Shown in pieces: positions 6,688 through 13,515 of a stretch of DNA of 20,575 bases. The notes beneath the pieces are model-generated. The model did not search any database and was not told where the DNA came from. It saw only the letters and a program-made list of their open reading frames with translations. The stretch spans positions 1 through 20,575 of the forward strand of contig DFGL01000008.1 of assembly GCA_002371215.1 (NCBI GenBank), given 5' to 3'. The stretch is from Ruminococcaceae bacterium UBA3751. GTDB taxonomy: Bacteria; Bacillota; Clostridia; Oscillospirales; Acutalibacteraceae. The position numbers and the translations under genes were made by a program. The stretch's first letter is position 1. The number at the start of each line of letters is the position of its first letter.

Positions 6688-6861
6688 CTATTTGATTTCC
6701 ATTAACACCATTAAAATTAAAAGCCACACAACATCCATGCCAACAATAAACTTTTTCCCTTTTGTTGATGGTGTATCGTCTAAAAAGTAAAATGCAACTA
6801 TGGAAACGATAATACATATACATGTATAACCGATAAACAGATACTTAAAAATGTTGTACAC
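6688..6861 (-). CDS. Small two-helix membrane protein, unknown function
   Basis: A 57-residue frame from a GTG at 6861. An AAGGAG ribosome site lies 6 nt upstream, and an extended -10 (TGTTATAAT, 6908-6900) lies above that. The protein has two hydrophobic stretches, about residues 4-27 (IFKYLFIGYTCICIIVSIVA) and about 40-56 (FIVGMDVVWLLILMVLM). A short polar loop with DDTPSTKGKK lies between them. I do not recognise a family. The base composition is clearly more AT-rich than its neighbours, which may mean recent acquisition or simply a membrane protein with hydrophobic codons. The clear ribosome site, promoter-like element and terminator 10 nt downstream make it a plausible real gene; extending the frame upstream to a TTG would put the ribosome site inside the coding region. 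Confidence 0.55.
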   Translation of the reverse strand: MYNIFKYLFIGYTCICIIVSIVAFYFLDDTPSTKGKKFIVGMDVVWLLILMVLMEIK

Positions 6862-6899
6862 TTGTATTCTCCTTAACCTCAAAATCGCTCATTAACGAT

Positions 6900-6908
6900 A
6901 TTATAACA
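6900..6908 (-). promoter_or_regulatory. Extended -10 element before the small membrane protein gene
   Basis: On the minus strand TGTTATAAT is a perfect TGN-TATAAT extended -10. I see no convincing -35 at the usual distance. It would start a transcript about 30 nt before the GTG at 6861. Confidence 0.45.
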
Positions 6909-6958
6909 AAATATGCACCTGCATAGGCATAATTGTAATGTAAAAGGCGAGTGCGTTT

Positions 6959-7606
6959 TCATCTGTGCAACGCTTTTAAAACGTTTAGAAATGAATTAAG
7001 CGTATTAAACTTAATATCATATTCTTTTTCGCTCTCGGCGGTGTACAAATCGGGGATATAAATTACCCTGCACCCTGCACGCTTTGCTGAAAGGAGTCCG
7101 CTCTTTGAATCCTCAACTGCAAAGCAATCCTGCGGCTTTTCGCCAAGCGCCTTGCAGGCGGTAAGGTATATATCGGGCTCAGGCTTCGATTTTTCAACCA
7201 TATCGCCGCAGATTATTTTATCAAAATACCCTGTAATTTTTGCGTTTTCAAGATGGTGCAAAACGGAGCTTTTGCTTGAGGAGGAGGCAACGGCGGTTTT
7301 GTATCCCTCAGCCTTAAGATACTCCAGAACCTCAAAAACCCCTTCCTTAACGGGAACGGGATTTTTTGAGTAGTATTCATCAAGCCACGCTGCGTATTCC
7401 TTTTGAAAAACGTCGTTGTTAAATTTATCGCCGAACTCTTTTTCAAAGATTTTAACGCTTTCCTCTCTCGTTCTGCCGAGCGTTTTCATAACCATATAGC
7501 CGACCTTGCCGAGCGAGCATTTAACGCCAATCTCGTCCCAGCATTTAACGGCGAGCTTTTCGGTATCGAACAGAACTCCGTCCATATCAAAAATAACAGC
7601 CTTCAT
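6959..7606 (-). CDS. HAD-superfamily phosphatase/phosphomutase (beta-phosphoglucomutase-like)
   Basis: The protein has 215 residues from the ATG at 7606. The HAD motifs are in order: FDMDGVLFDTE (nucleophile Asp7 and Asp9), the motif II serine in AVASSSSK, Lys in EKSKPEPDIYLTA, and the acidic motif IV FAVEDSKSGLLSAKRAGC. The helical cap between motifs I and II is typical of subclass IA enzymes such as beta-phosphoglucomutase and sugar-phosphate or 2-deoxyglucose-6-phosphate phosphatases. The sequence does not settle which. The start is chosen because its ATG shares one base with the TGA of the upstream peptidase gene (TGATG), implying coupling; a longer frame would add 22 residues inside that gene. 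The substrate is unknown. The protein is cytoplasmic. Confidence 0.85.
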   Translation of the reverse strand: MKAVIFDMDGVLFDTEKLAVKCWDEIGVKCSLGKVGYMVMKTLGRTREESVKIFEKEFGDKFNNDVFQKEYAAWLDEYYSKNPVPVKEGVFEVLEYLKAEGYKTAVASSSSKSSVLHHLENAKITGYFDKIICGDMVEKSKPEPDIYLTACKALGEKPQDCFAVEDSKSGLLSAKRAGCRVIYIPDLYTAESEKEYDIKFNTLNSFLNVLKALHR

Positions 7607-8682
7607 CAGAGAATGATTAACTCCTTGGTAACGGTTGAAAGGTTTTCTCTGCCTCTCGGTGAGAGGTAGCAAACGTCCTCAATTCTTATTCCGAACTTAT
7701 CGGGTAGGTAGATACCCGGTTCAATTGAGGAAACGTTGCCCGTTTCGTAGGTATCCTTACTTCTCGGCGAAGCGTTGAAGCCCTCGTGGATTTCAAGCCC
7801 TACGCCGTGGCCGAGGCCGTGGCGGAAATACTTTGCCATATTCTCTCTGTCAAGAACGTCGTAGGCAGCCTTGTAAACGTCGGCGCATTTAACTCCTGCC
7901 TCAAACGCCTTGATACCCGCAAGCTGAGCCTCAAGAACGAGGTCGTAGCTGTGCTTCATCTCGTCCGTAGCAGAGCCAACGGCAACCGTTCTCGTCATAT
8001 CCGAGTGGTAGCCCTTGTAGGTAGCGCCAAAGTCAAACAGAACAAAATCGCCCTCCTTAACAACCGCGTCGCCCGGAACACCGTGGGGCATAGAGGTGTT
8101 AGCACCCGTAAGCAGAATTGTATCGAAAGAAAGTCCTCCCGAGCCGCCTTTAGCCATAAGGTAATCAAAGTAAGCCGCCAGCTCCTTTTCGGTTTTTCCC
8201 GCTTTAACGTGGTTTAAAAGTTCAAGAAACGCCTTTTCCGCAATGCTGTTAGCCTTTTTCATAAATACAATTTCTTCGGGCTCCTTGCGGTTTCTTATTC
8301 TCATCAGTCTGTCGCCGAGGTCAATGAATTTAACCCCGCCGAGCAGAGCAAAAAGCTCCTGATACTTTTTCAGGCTTATCGTTTCGTTTTCAATAACGAG
8401 CGTTTTAATATCGTGCTTGTCTGCAAGCCTTTTCAGCGTGTCGTCAAAGCTCGTTTCGGGCTCTATTGCCTCAAGTCCCGTTTCCTTTGCGTGGCTTTCA
8501 GCGGTTTCAATATACCTGCTGTCAACAATATGGTAAGCGCCGCCGTCTGCGGTTATGAATACCATACCCTCGCTCGGGGAAAAGCCGCACATATAGTGCA
8601 TATTCGCCTCGTCAACGAGTAAAATCGCGTCCGAATTCATTTCTTTTAAAAGCTCAAAAGCCTTTTCTTTGTTCATCATCAT
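7606..8682 (-). CDS. M24 Xaa-Pro aminopeptidase/dipeptidase
   Basis: A 358-residue two-domain creatinase-fold metallopeptidase. The N-terminal domain (about 1-130) has the family's HYMCGFSPSEGM and DSRYIETA patterns. The C-terminal pita-bread domain carries all five dinuclear-metal ligands: Asp217 (FDFGATYKGYHSD), Asp228, His292 (HGLGHGVGLEIHE), Glu321 (SIEPGIY) and Glu335 (GIRIED). It removes residues before proline from short peptides in the cytoplasm. The first of three consecutive ATG codons at 8682 follows a GGGTGAT site; any of the three could be used. A strong promoter lies so close that the leader would be only about 10 nt if transcription starts at the usual distance, which favours the second or third ATG. 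The gene is coupled to the HAD gene downstream. Confidence 0.92.
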   Translation of the reverse strand: MMMNKEKAFELLKEMNSDAILLVDEANMHYMCGFSPSEGMVFITADGGAYHIVDSRYIETAESHAKETGLEAIEPETSFDDTLKRLADKHDIKTLVIENETISLKKYQELFALLGGVKFIDLGDRLMRIRNRKEPEEIVFMKKANSIAEKAFLELLNHVKAGKTEKELAAYFDYLMAKGGSGGLSFDTILLTGANTSMPHGVPGDAVVKEGDFVLFDFGATYKGYHSDMTRTVAVGSATDEMKHSYDLVLEAQLAGIKAFEAGVKCADVYKAAYDVLDRENMAKYFRHGLGHGVGLEIHEGFNASPRSKDTYETGNVSSIEPGIYLPDKFGIRIEDVCYLSPRGRENLSTVTKELIIL

Positions 8683-8699
8683 AATTTATCACCCACGAT

Positions 8700-8727
8700 A
8701 TTATAGCATAATAAAAAAATATTTCAA
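8700..8727 (-). promoter_or_regulatory. Promoter of the M24 peptidase-HAD operon
   Basis: On the minus strand: TTGAAA (8727-8722), a 16-nt spacer, then TATAAT (8705-8700) with TGC before it (TGCTATAAT, extended -10). It lies only 17 nt from the first ATG. Confidence 0.7.
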
Positions 8728-8730
8728 TAA

Positions 8731-8759
8731 TTGACTTTGCCGTTTTCATATGTTACTTT
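8731..8759 (+). promoter_or_regulatory. Candidate promoter of the arabinofuranosidase gene
   Basis: TTGACT (8731-8736), a 17-nt spacer, then TACTTT (8754-8759). The -35 is good and the -10 weak. The gene's AAGGAG ribosome site follows (about 8776-8781). It is back to back with the minus-strand promoter, only 3 nt apart. Confidence 0.45.
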
Positions 8760-8787
8760 TAAGTTATAAACTATAAGGAGTAATATT

Positions 8788-10278
8788 ATGGAAAAATTAT
8801 TAATCAATCCTAATGAAAAGAAAGCCGTTATCAATAAAGATATATACGGGCATTTTTCCGAGCATCTCGGGAGATGTATATATGAGGGACTTTACGTTGG
8901 CGAGGACAGTATAATCCCCAACGTTAACGGTATGCGTAAGGACGCCGTAAAGGCGCTTAAGGAAATGGGAATCCCCGTTTTGCGCTGGCCGGGCGGCTGC
9001 TTTGCCGATGAGTACCACTGGAAGGACGGTATCGGCGATAAGAAAAACAGAAAGAAAATGATTAATACCCACTGGGGCGGCGTTGTTGAGGATAATTCCT
9101 TCGGTACTCACGAGTTCTTTGAGCTGTGCCGTCAGCTCGGCTGCGACGCGTACGTTAACGGTAACGTAGGCTCGGGCACCGTTCAGGAGCTCAGCGAATG
9201 GGTTGAATATATCACCTTTGACGGCGTTTCGCCTATGGCGGAGCTCCGCGCAAAGAACGGCAGTAAAGCGCCGTGGAATTTAAAATATATCGGCGTAGGT
9301 AACGAGAGCTGGGGCTGCGGCGGAAATATGGATCCCGAGCATTACGGAAATCTTTTTAAGCAGTATAATACCTACTGCCGCGATTACAAAGCAGGGGAGC
9401 ATATCTTAAGAATTGCCTGCGGTCCTAACAACGATGATTACCACTGGACCAAAAAGGTAACCGATAAGGTAAAGCACCACGCTGACGCCCTTTCCCTCCA
9501 TTACTATACCGTACCTACGGGTAAATGGCATCATAAGGGCAGCGCAACTGACTTTGATAAAAACGAGTATATCTCAACTATATTCAAGGCTTACCGTATG
9601 GAGGAGCTTATCAGTAACCATATTGCAATGATGGACAGCATTGCGCCGTGGAAAAAAATGAAGCTTATCGTTGACGAGTGGGGAACCTGGTACGACGTTG
9701 AGCCCGGTACAAATCCCGGCTTCCTCTATCAGCAGAACACAATGCGCGACGCAATCGTTGCCGCCTTCACTCTCAACATTTTCAATAAGCATGCCGACAG
9801 GCTTATGATGTGCAATTTAGCGCAGACCGTCAACGTTCTTCAGGCTGTGCTTCTTACCGACGGTAAAAAGCTCGTTAAAACGCCTACCTACTACGTTTTC
9901 AAAATGTTTAAGGAGCACCAGAATAACACTCTGCTCGGCTCGTATTTAACAACGGAAAAGCTTACTTCAAAGAACGATAATAACGGCGAATTTCCGCAGC
10001 TTATTGAAAGCGCCTCTGTTGATGAAAACGGCGTCGTTTACTCAACCGTTGCAAATGCTTCACCGGGTAAAACGTCTTATATAAAGTGCCAGCTTGCAGA
10101 CAGCAGAGTTAAAAGCGTTAAGGCTGAAATACTGACCGCTCAGTGCAACGATTATAACGATTTCGGCAAGGATGAAAAGGTGTTTACTAAGGAATTTACC
10201 GATTTTAAACAGACGCGCGACGGCTTTACGGCAAAAATCCCGCCCTGCTCGGTAGTAAAGTTTGTTGTTGAAAGATGA
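8788..10278 (+). CDS. abfA: GH51 alpha-L-arabinofuranosidase
   Basis: A 496-residue intracellular enzyme with no signal peptide, the normal length for AbfA. The N-terminal part has IYGHFSEHLGRCIYEGLY and LRWPGGCFADEYHWKDGIG. The catalytic acid/base is Glu173 in GVGNESWGCGGNM and the nucleophile is Glu297 in LIVDEWGTWY, matching the conserved GH51 pair. The C-terminal beta-sandwich runs to residue 496. It releases terminal alpha-L-arabinose from arabino-oligosaccharides taken up from plant polysaccharides. An AAGGAG site precedes the ATG, and the stop overlaps the start of the DUF6171-like gene. No transporter or arabinose catabolic gene is in this window, so the substrate supply lies elsewhere in the genome. 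Confidence 0.95.
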   Translation: MEKLLINPNEKKAVINKDIYGHFSEHLGRCIYEGLYVGEDSIIPNVNGMRKDAVKALKEMGIPVLRWPGGCFADEYHWKDGIGDKKNRKKMINTHWGGVVEDNSFGTHEFFELCRQLGCDAYVNGNVGSGTVQELSEWVEYITFDGVSPMAELRAKNGSKAPWNLKYIGVGNESWGCGGNMDPEHYGNLFKQYNTYCRDYKAGEHILRIACGPNNDDYHWTKKVTDKVKHHADALSLHYYTVPTGKWHHKGSATDFDKNEYISTIFKAYRMEELISNHIAMMDSIAPWKKMKLIVDEWGTWYDVEPGTNPGFLYQQNTMRDAIVAAFTLNIFNKHADRLMMCNLAQTVNVLQAVLLTDGKKLVKTPTYYVFKMFKEHQNNTLLGSYLTTEKLTSKNDNNGEFPQLIESASVDENGVVYSTVANASPGKTSYIKCQLADSRVKSVKAEILTAQCNDYNDFGKDEKVFTKEFTDFKQTRDGFTAKIPPCSVVKFVVER

Positions 10279-10520
10279 AAAAATGCAAAAAATGCCTTCT
10301 CCGTGAAGCGGGCGAAAGCGTAACCTATGAGGAGATAACCGCCTATCTTGAAACAATAAGCGACCTTCTTACCGATAAAACGACTGTTGAAAAACGGCTT
10401 GAATACTGTAAAAACTGCGACAGCCTGATTTCAGGCACGTGCCTTAAATGCGGCTGTTACGTTGAGGTGCGCGCAAGCCTTAAAGACGGCGCCTGCCCCG
10501 CAGATAAATGGCGCTTGTAG
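10275..10520 (+). CDS. Small cysteine-rich DUF6171-like protein
   Basis: An 81-residue protein with paired cysteines: CKKC near the N-terminus, then CKNC, CLKCGC and a final Cys in KDGACPADKW. This looks like one or two zinc or iron-sulfur knuckles, and resembles small DUF6171-type proteins of Clostridia. The function is unknown. The ATG overlaps the GH51 stop (ATGA), so it is translated with the glycosidase, but the pairing need not be functional. The gene's last codons run straight into a dispersed GC-rich repeat: the TAG stop is part of the repeat's GTAGGGG start. The original 3' end may therefore have been altered by the repeat; the recognisable cysteine module is complete. Confidence 0.7.
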   Translation: MKKCKKCLLREAGESVTYEEITAYLETISDLLTDKTTVEKRLEYCKNCDSLISGTCLKCGCYVEVRASLKDGACPADKWRL

Positions 10521-10814
10521 GGGTCGGCGTCCCCGACGACCCGAAAACCGTAGGGGTCGGCTCGCTGCGCGGACGCTCCGTTAATTAAGAATTAAGAATT
10601 AAGGATTTAGGATTACGAAATCCGTTGAAATAAAACCATTGTAGGGAGCGGCCCCCCGGACGCTCCGTTATAATGCCCGTGCGGCGAGCACCCACAATTC
10701 CGAACTCCGAATTCCGAATTCCGAATTAAAATCGCTGTGCGCAGCACCCTCAACTCTTAATTCTTAATTCTTCATTCTTCATTTTTCATATTCTTCATTC
10801 CGAAAGGATTAATT
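10517..10814. repeat. Intergenic patch of hairpin repeats and heptad repeats
   Basis: No gene is visible in this 294-nt gap. Three units begin with GTAGGG(G/A), at 10517, 10550 and 10641, and form short GC hairpins, for example GGAGCG...CGCTCC in the third. GGACGCTCCGTTA occurs twice (10571-10583 and 10658-10670). Then come AT-rich heptads: AATTAAG-type around 10584-10604, AATTCCG-type around 10696-10727, and CTTAATT-type around 10755-10770. The first and last groups are reverse complements over about 15 nt, so the patch could fold into a long stem of roughly 190 nt, like a small non-autonomous element. The unit at 10550-10576 is identical over 27 nt to 15363-15389. Confidence 0.75.
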
Positions 10815-12176
10815 ATGGAACCTGTAAAATTCTATCTGATTACAGATACCCATTATTATAAGCACTCGCTTAGTCAGTACAATGAGTATTATGATGATTT
10901 TATGCACTACGAGCAAAAATGCTTTGCCGAAACTCAGGCGATTAACGAGGCGGTTTTTGAATACCTCGAAAACGCTGATGAGGCGGATTACGTTCTTATC
11001 GCGGGCGACCTCTCGTTTAACGGCGAAAAGGAGAGCCATCTTGCGTTCATTGAGCATTTAAAGCGCCTTCAGGAAAAGGGGAAACGGGTTCTCGTTATAA
11101 CCGCGGACCACGATTATAAGGATAACAGCGACGGCTGTTTCGGCTTTGATGAAAACGGCTGGATTCACCCTGAGGTTACTCCTCGCGATGAGCTTTTTGA
11201 TTTGTACAGTGATTTTGGCTTCGGCGACGCTATTGCCGTTGATAAGCAGCATTTATCCTACGTTTACCAGATGTCGGACGGCGTAAGGCTTCTTGCGCTG
11301 AATAACGACGGTACGGAAAGCGGCAGAAGAATATTTGAAGAGAGCCATATCGAGTGGATTAAAGAACAGACCCGAAAGGCGAGAGAGGACGGGCAGATGA
11401 TGTTCGCTATGTCCCATTATCCGCTCCTCCCCGGTCAGCCCGTTCTTGCGCTCGTTAAATCCGCTTATCAGAAGGACGCGTACGAGGTTACTAAGCTTCT
11501 TGCCGACGAGGGCGTTCACCTCTGCTTTACGGGGCATATGCATAACCAGAGCATAAATTGTATTGAAACCGAAAACGGCAATAAGTTTTACGACGTTTGT
11601 ACGGGCTCAATTATTGCGGACCCGTCAATTATCCGTCTTGTAAGCATTGAGGACAGCGAAACCGTTGATATAAAATCCATTGATACCCCCGATTTTGAAT
11701 GGGATACGAAGGGGAAAACCTGCAGGCAGTACCTTGCTGATTTGTTTGACAATATGATAGTCAACGTGCTGTACGATATGGCTTACGATACCGACAGAAT
11801 GATGGGAAAGTTCCATATAGACAATAAAAAGCTCAGACCCGTGCTGAAAACTATCGGTAAAATCCTGCAGAAAACGACGCTCGGCGGACTCGGAAGAATG
11901 ATGTTCTTCAAGGTTGACGGCAGCATTAAAAAGGAAAAGGTAAAGGATTTTGCCGCGGAGCTTGTAAGAATGGTGTTCGAGGGCAATATGTACTTTGCTC
12001 CGGGAACTCCGAAGGGCGACGCGTTTATTGCCTTTGTCAACAGGCTTAAGCCGATTCTTAAAAAGGTAAACGCCAAGGGCTTTGATAATCAGAGAGCCGA
12101 TATTGCGGACCTTCTCATTAAATCCGCATATAATTACGGAATTGATGATTATAACGCGGTATTAAAACTTAAATAA
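10815..12176 (+). CDS. Calcineurin-like metallophosphoesterase
   Basis: The protein has 453 residues, cytoplasmic with no signal peptide. Metallophosphoesterase motifs: Asp11-x-His13 (LITDTHYY), Asp65 in AGDLSFNGEKE, a modified third motif TADHD (Asp98, His99) where most family members have GNHD, His201 in MSHYPLL, and GHMH with His241 and His243. Asp for the metal-bridging Asn is a conservative change, so activity is likely. The C-terminal 170 residues form a largely helical extension that I do not recognise. The substrate is unknown; relatives cleave phosphodiesters, nucleotides or phosphoproteins. A GAAAGGAT ribosome site precedes the ATG. The next gene starts 33 nt after the stop behind a start-site hairpin, so the two may form an operon. 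Confidence 0.82.
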   Translation: MEPVKFYLITDTHYYKHSLSQYNEYYDDFMHYEQKCFAETQAINEAVFEYLENADEADYVLIAGDLSFNGEKESHLAFIEHLKRLQEKGKRVLVITADHDYKDNSDGCFGFDENGWIHPEVTPRDELFDLYSDFGFGDAIAVDKQHLSYVYQMSDGVRLLALNNDGTESGRRIFEESHIEWIKEQTRKAREDGQMMFAMSHYPLLPGQPVLALVKSAYQKDAYEVTKLLADEGVHLCFTGHMHNQSINCIETENGNKFYDVCTGSIIADPSIIRLVSIEDSETVDIKSIDTPDFEWDTKGKTCRQYLADLFDNMIVNVLYDMAYDTDRMMGKFHIDNKKLRPVLKTIGKILQKTTLGGLGRMMFFKVDGSIKKEKVKDFAAELVRMVFEGNMYFAPGTPKGDAFIAFVNRLKPILKKVNAKGFDNQRADIADLLIKSAYNYGIDDYNAVLKLK

Positions 12177-12182
12177 CTGTTC

Positions 12183-12224
12183 ATAATAACCGTAGCGGAG
12201 GTAAGCGCTATGGTTATTATTTTT
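12183..12224 (+). promoter_or_regulatory. Terminator-like hairpin enclosing the ribosome site and start codon of the next gene
   Basis: A 15-bp stem pairs 12183-12197 with 12206-12220 (14 Watson-Crick pairs and one G-U) around the loop GAGGTAAG. The loop holds the Shine-Dalgarno site, and the ATG at 12210-12212 is in the right arm. The stem is followed by TTTT, so it also looks like an intrinsic terminator. It begins 7 nt after the stop of the phosphoesterase gene, so a ribosome finishing that gene would cover the left arm. Either attenuation or translational gating fits. Confidence 0.7.
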
Positions 12225-13385
12225 AAACGGGTTTTAAAGGATTTTTCTCTGCCGATGATTTATGCGTCGGCTCTTCTTTGTGTTATTTACGCCCTGCCGC
12301 AGCTTAAGCTGAAGGGCGCGGCGGAGCTTTGCTTTGCGTTTCTGTTGCCGCTCTTTGCGGTCTATTTTAATCTTAAAAGCTTTAAGCGAGGCGCAGCGGC
12401 GGGCTTTAGTGTTTTTGCGGCGGATTTAATCTTTTTTGCCCTTTCGGGAATTCATTTCAGCATAGTGTTTTCGGCTGTTGCGGCTGTCGTTACCGTTTAC
12501 GGCTTTAAAAGGCTGAGGTTTGAATACGCCGCAGCCTGCGTGTTTTTATTAAGCTGTACCGTTTCGCTTGCTCTCGGTACGGTATATCCGTATATGTATC
12601 TTATCTTAAAAGAGTTTACTCCCTTTTTAGCCGCTCGCGGAGCGCTTTTCGGGGCGTTCAATAACTTTTATTCGCTCTTTGTTTCCGACAGCCTGTCGGA
12701 ACTCGTTTATCATACCTCGTATTCAAAAGCGGTGCTGACTGAAAGCGGTATTAAAAGCGGAGTGATGAATTCCCTCGGTTCGCGCGATGCCGCTCAGCTT
12801 CTTGCAGGTAAGTATTTTGTAAATATTTCCCTTACCGCAGGAGCCTTCGCCGCGCTTTATAAAAAGGTGGGCGGGCGAGAGAGGACTGCCTTGATTTCGG
12901 TTTGCGCCCTCGCCCTCGTTTTCGGCGACGTAAGGCTTTTGGGGCTGTATCTAATACTGTACAATCCCGCTTTGTATATAGCATATCTTCCTGCGGCTTT
13001 TCTGTCGTATCTTACCGCCTCTCTCCTTGATTTGAGAATCGGCTTTAAGGAAAACGGCTCTCTGATTGAGCTGTTTAAATACGGAGAAAAATGGGGGTAT
13101 TTCATTATCAGCGCTTTCGTTATCGGGGTTCTGACTTACTTTCTGTTTCGTCTCGTGTTTTCAAAATTTGAAATCAACCGCGGGCGGTATTATCCCAAAA
13201 GCGTTCGCAGAATTCTCAGTGCGCTCGGAGGCGAGGATAATATTGAGAGAATTGAAAAGGGAGTGCTTTACGTCAGAAATCCTAATTTAATCGACGTCCT
13301 TCGCCTTGATTGCGAAATTGAGCAGAACCGCGTTACTCTTTTTCCCGATGAGCTGGGCGTTTTATCGGATTATTTTTCTGTATAA
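12210..13385 (+). CDS. Degenerate glucose-family PTS EIICB-like membrane protein
   Basis: A 391-residue polytopic membrane protein. Residues about 1-325 have some eight to ten hydrophobic segments that follow the glucose-family EIIC layout. The N-terminal KRVLKDFSLPMIYASALL resembles the EIIC 'lmlPia' start. The 255-290 region (PALYIAYLPAAFLSY...RIGFKENGSLIELF) and the FLFRLVFSKFEIN end match the usual EIIC tail. Residues 332-391 resemble EIIB (RRILSALGGEDNIERIE). The sugar-binding GITEP motif of active EIIC is missing (around 238-245 it reads VFGDVRLL), and the EIIB phosphorylation Cys aligns with Gly351. It should therefore not phosphorylate sugar by the normal route. It may be a sugar-responsive sensor, a facilitator or a decaying gene; the intact frame argues against decay. 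This is remote homology read by eye. GGAGG precedes the ATG. Confidence 0.6.
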   Translation: MVIIFKRVLKDFSLPMIYASALLCVIYALPQLKLKGAAELCFAFLLPLFAVYFNLKSFKRGAAAGFSVFAADLIFFALSGIHFSIVFSAVAAVVTVYGFKRLRFEYAAACVFLLSCTVSLALGTVYPYMYLILKEFTPFLAARGALFGAFNNFYSLFVSDSLSELVYHTSYSKAVLTESGIKSGVMNSLGSRDAAQLLAGKYFVNISLTAGAFAALYKKVGGRERTALISVCALALVFGDVRLLGLYLILYNPALYIAYLPAAFLSYLTASLLDLRIGFKENGSLIELFKYGEKWGYFIISAFVIGVLTYFLFRLVFSKFEINRGRYYPKSVRRILSALGGEDNIERIEKGVLYVRNPNLIDVLRLDCEIEQNRVTLFPDELGVLSDYFSV

Positions 13386-13414
13386 AACTTTGAATAATAT
13401 GTATTAATATTCTA

Positions 13415-13438
13415 AAAAATGTAAAAATTTACATTTTT
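13415..13438. promoter_or_regulatory. AT-rich palindrome next to the antiporter promoter
   Basis: AAAAATGTAA and TTACATTTTT are perfect inverted repeats around AAAT, ending 2 nt before the -35. This could be a weak terminator for the upstream gene or an operator of the TGTAAA-N2-TTTACA type. I cannot assign a regulator. Confidence 0.45.
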
Positions 13439-13440
13439 CT

Positions 13441-13469
13441 TTGACATTGTCTATATTATATGGTATTAT
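13441..13469 (+). promoter_or_regulatory. Promoter of the NhaC-family gene
   Basis: A consensus TTGACA (13441-13446), a 17-nt spacer and TATTAT (13464-13469) with TGG immediately before it (extended -10). Transcription would start near 13476, 40 nt before the ATG. This is the best-matching promoter in the window. Confidence 0.8.
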
Positions 13470-13515
13470 GTTTGTATTAACATATTAAAGCGTTAAATTA
13501 TTTGGAGGGATTTAT

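Noticed and set aside
7786..8217. 143-codon open frame antisense to the M24 peptidase
   Set aside because: It lies over the conserved metal-binding half of the peptidase. It reflects codon usage on the real strand.
10579..10775. Possible CRISPR array in the heptad repeats
   Set aside because: The units are 7 nt, vary, and have no spacers of even length; no cas gene is nearby.
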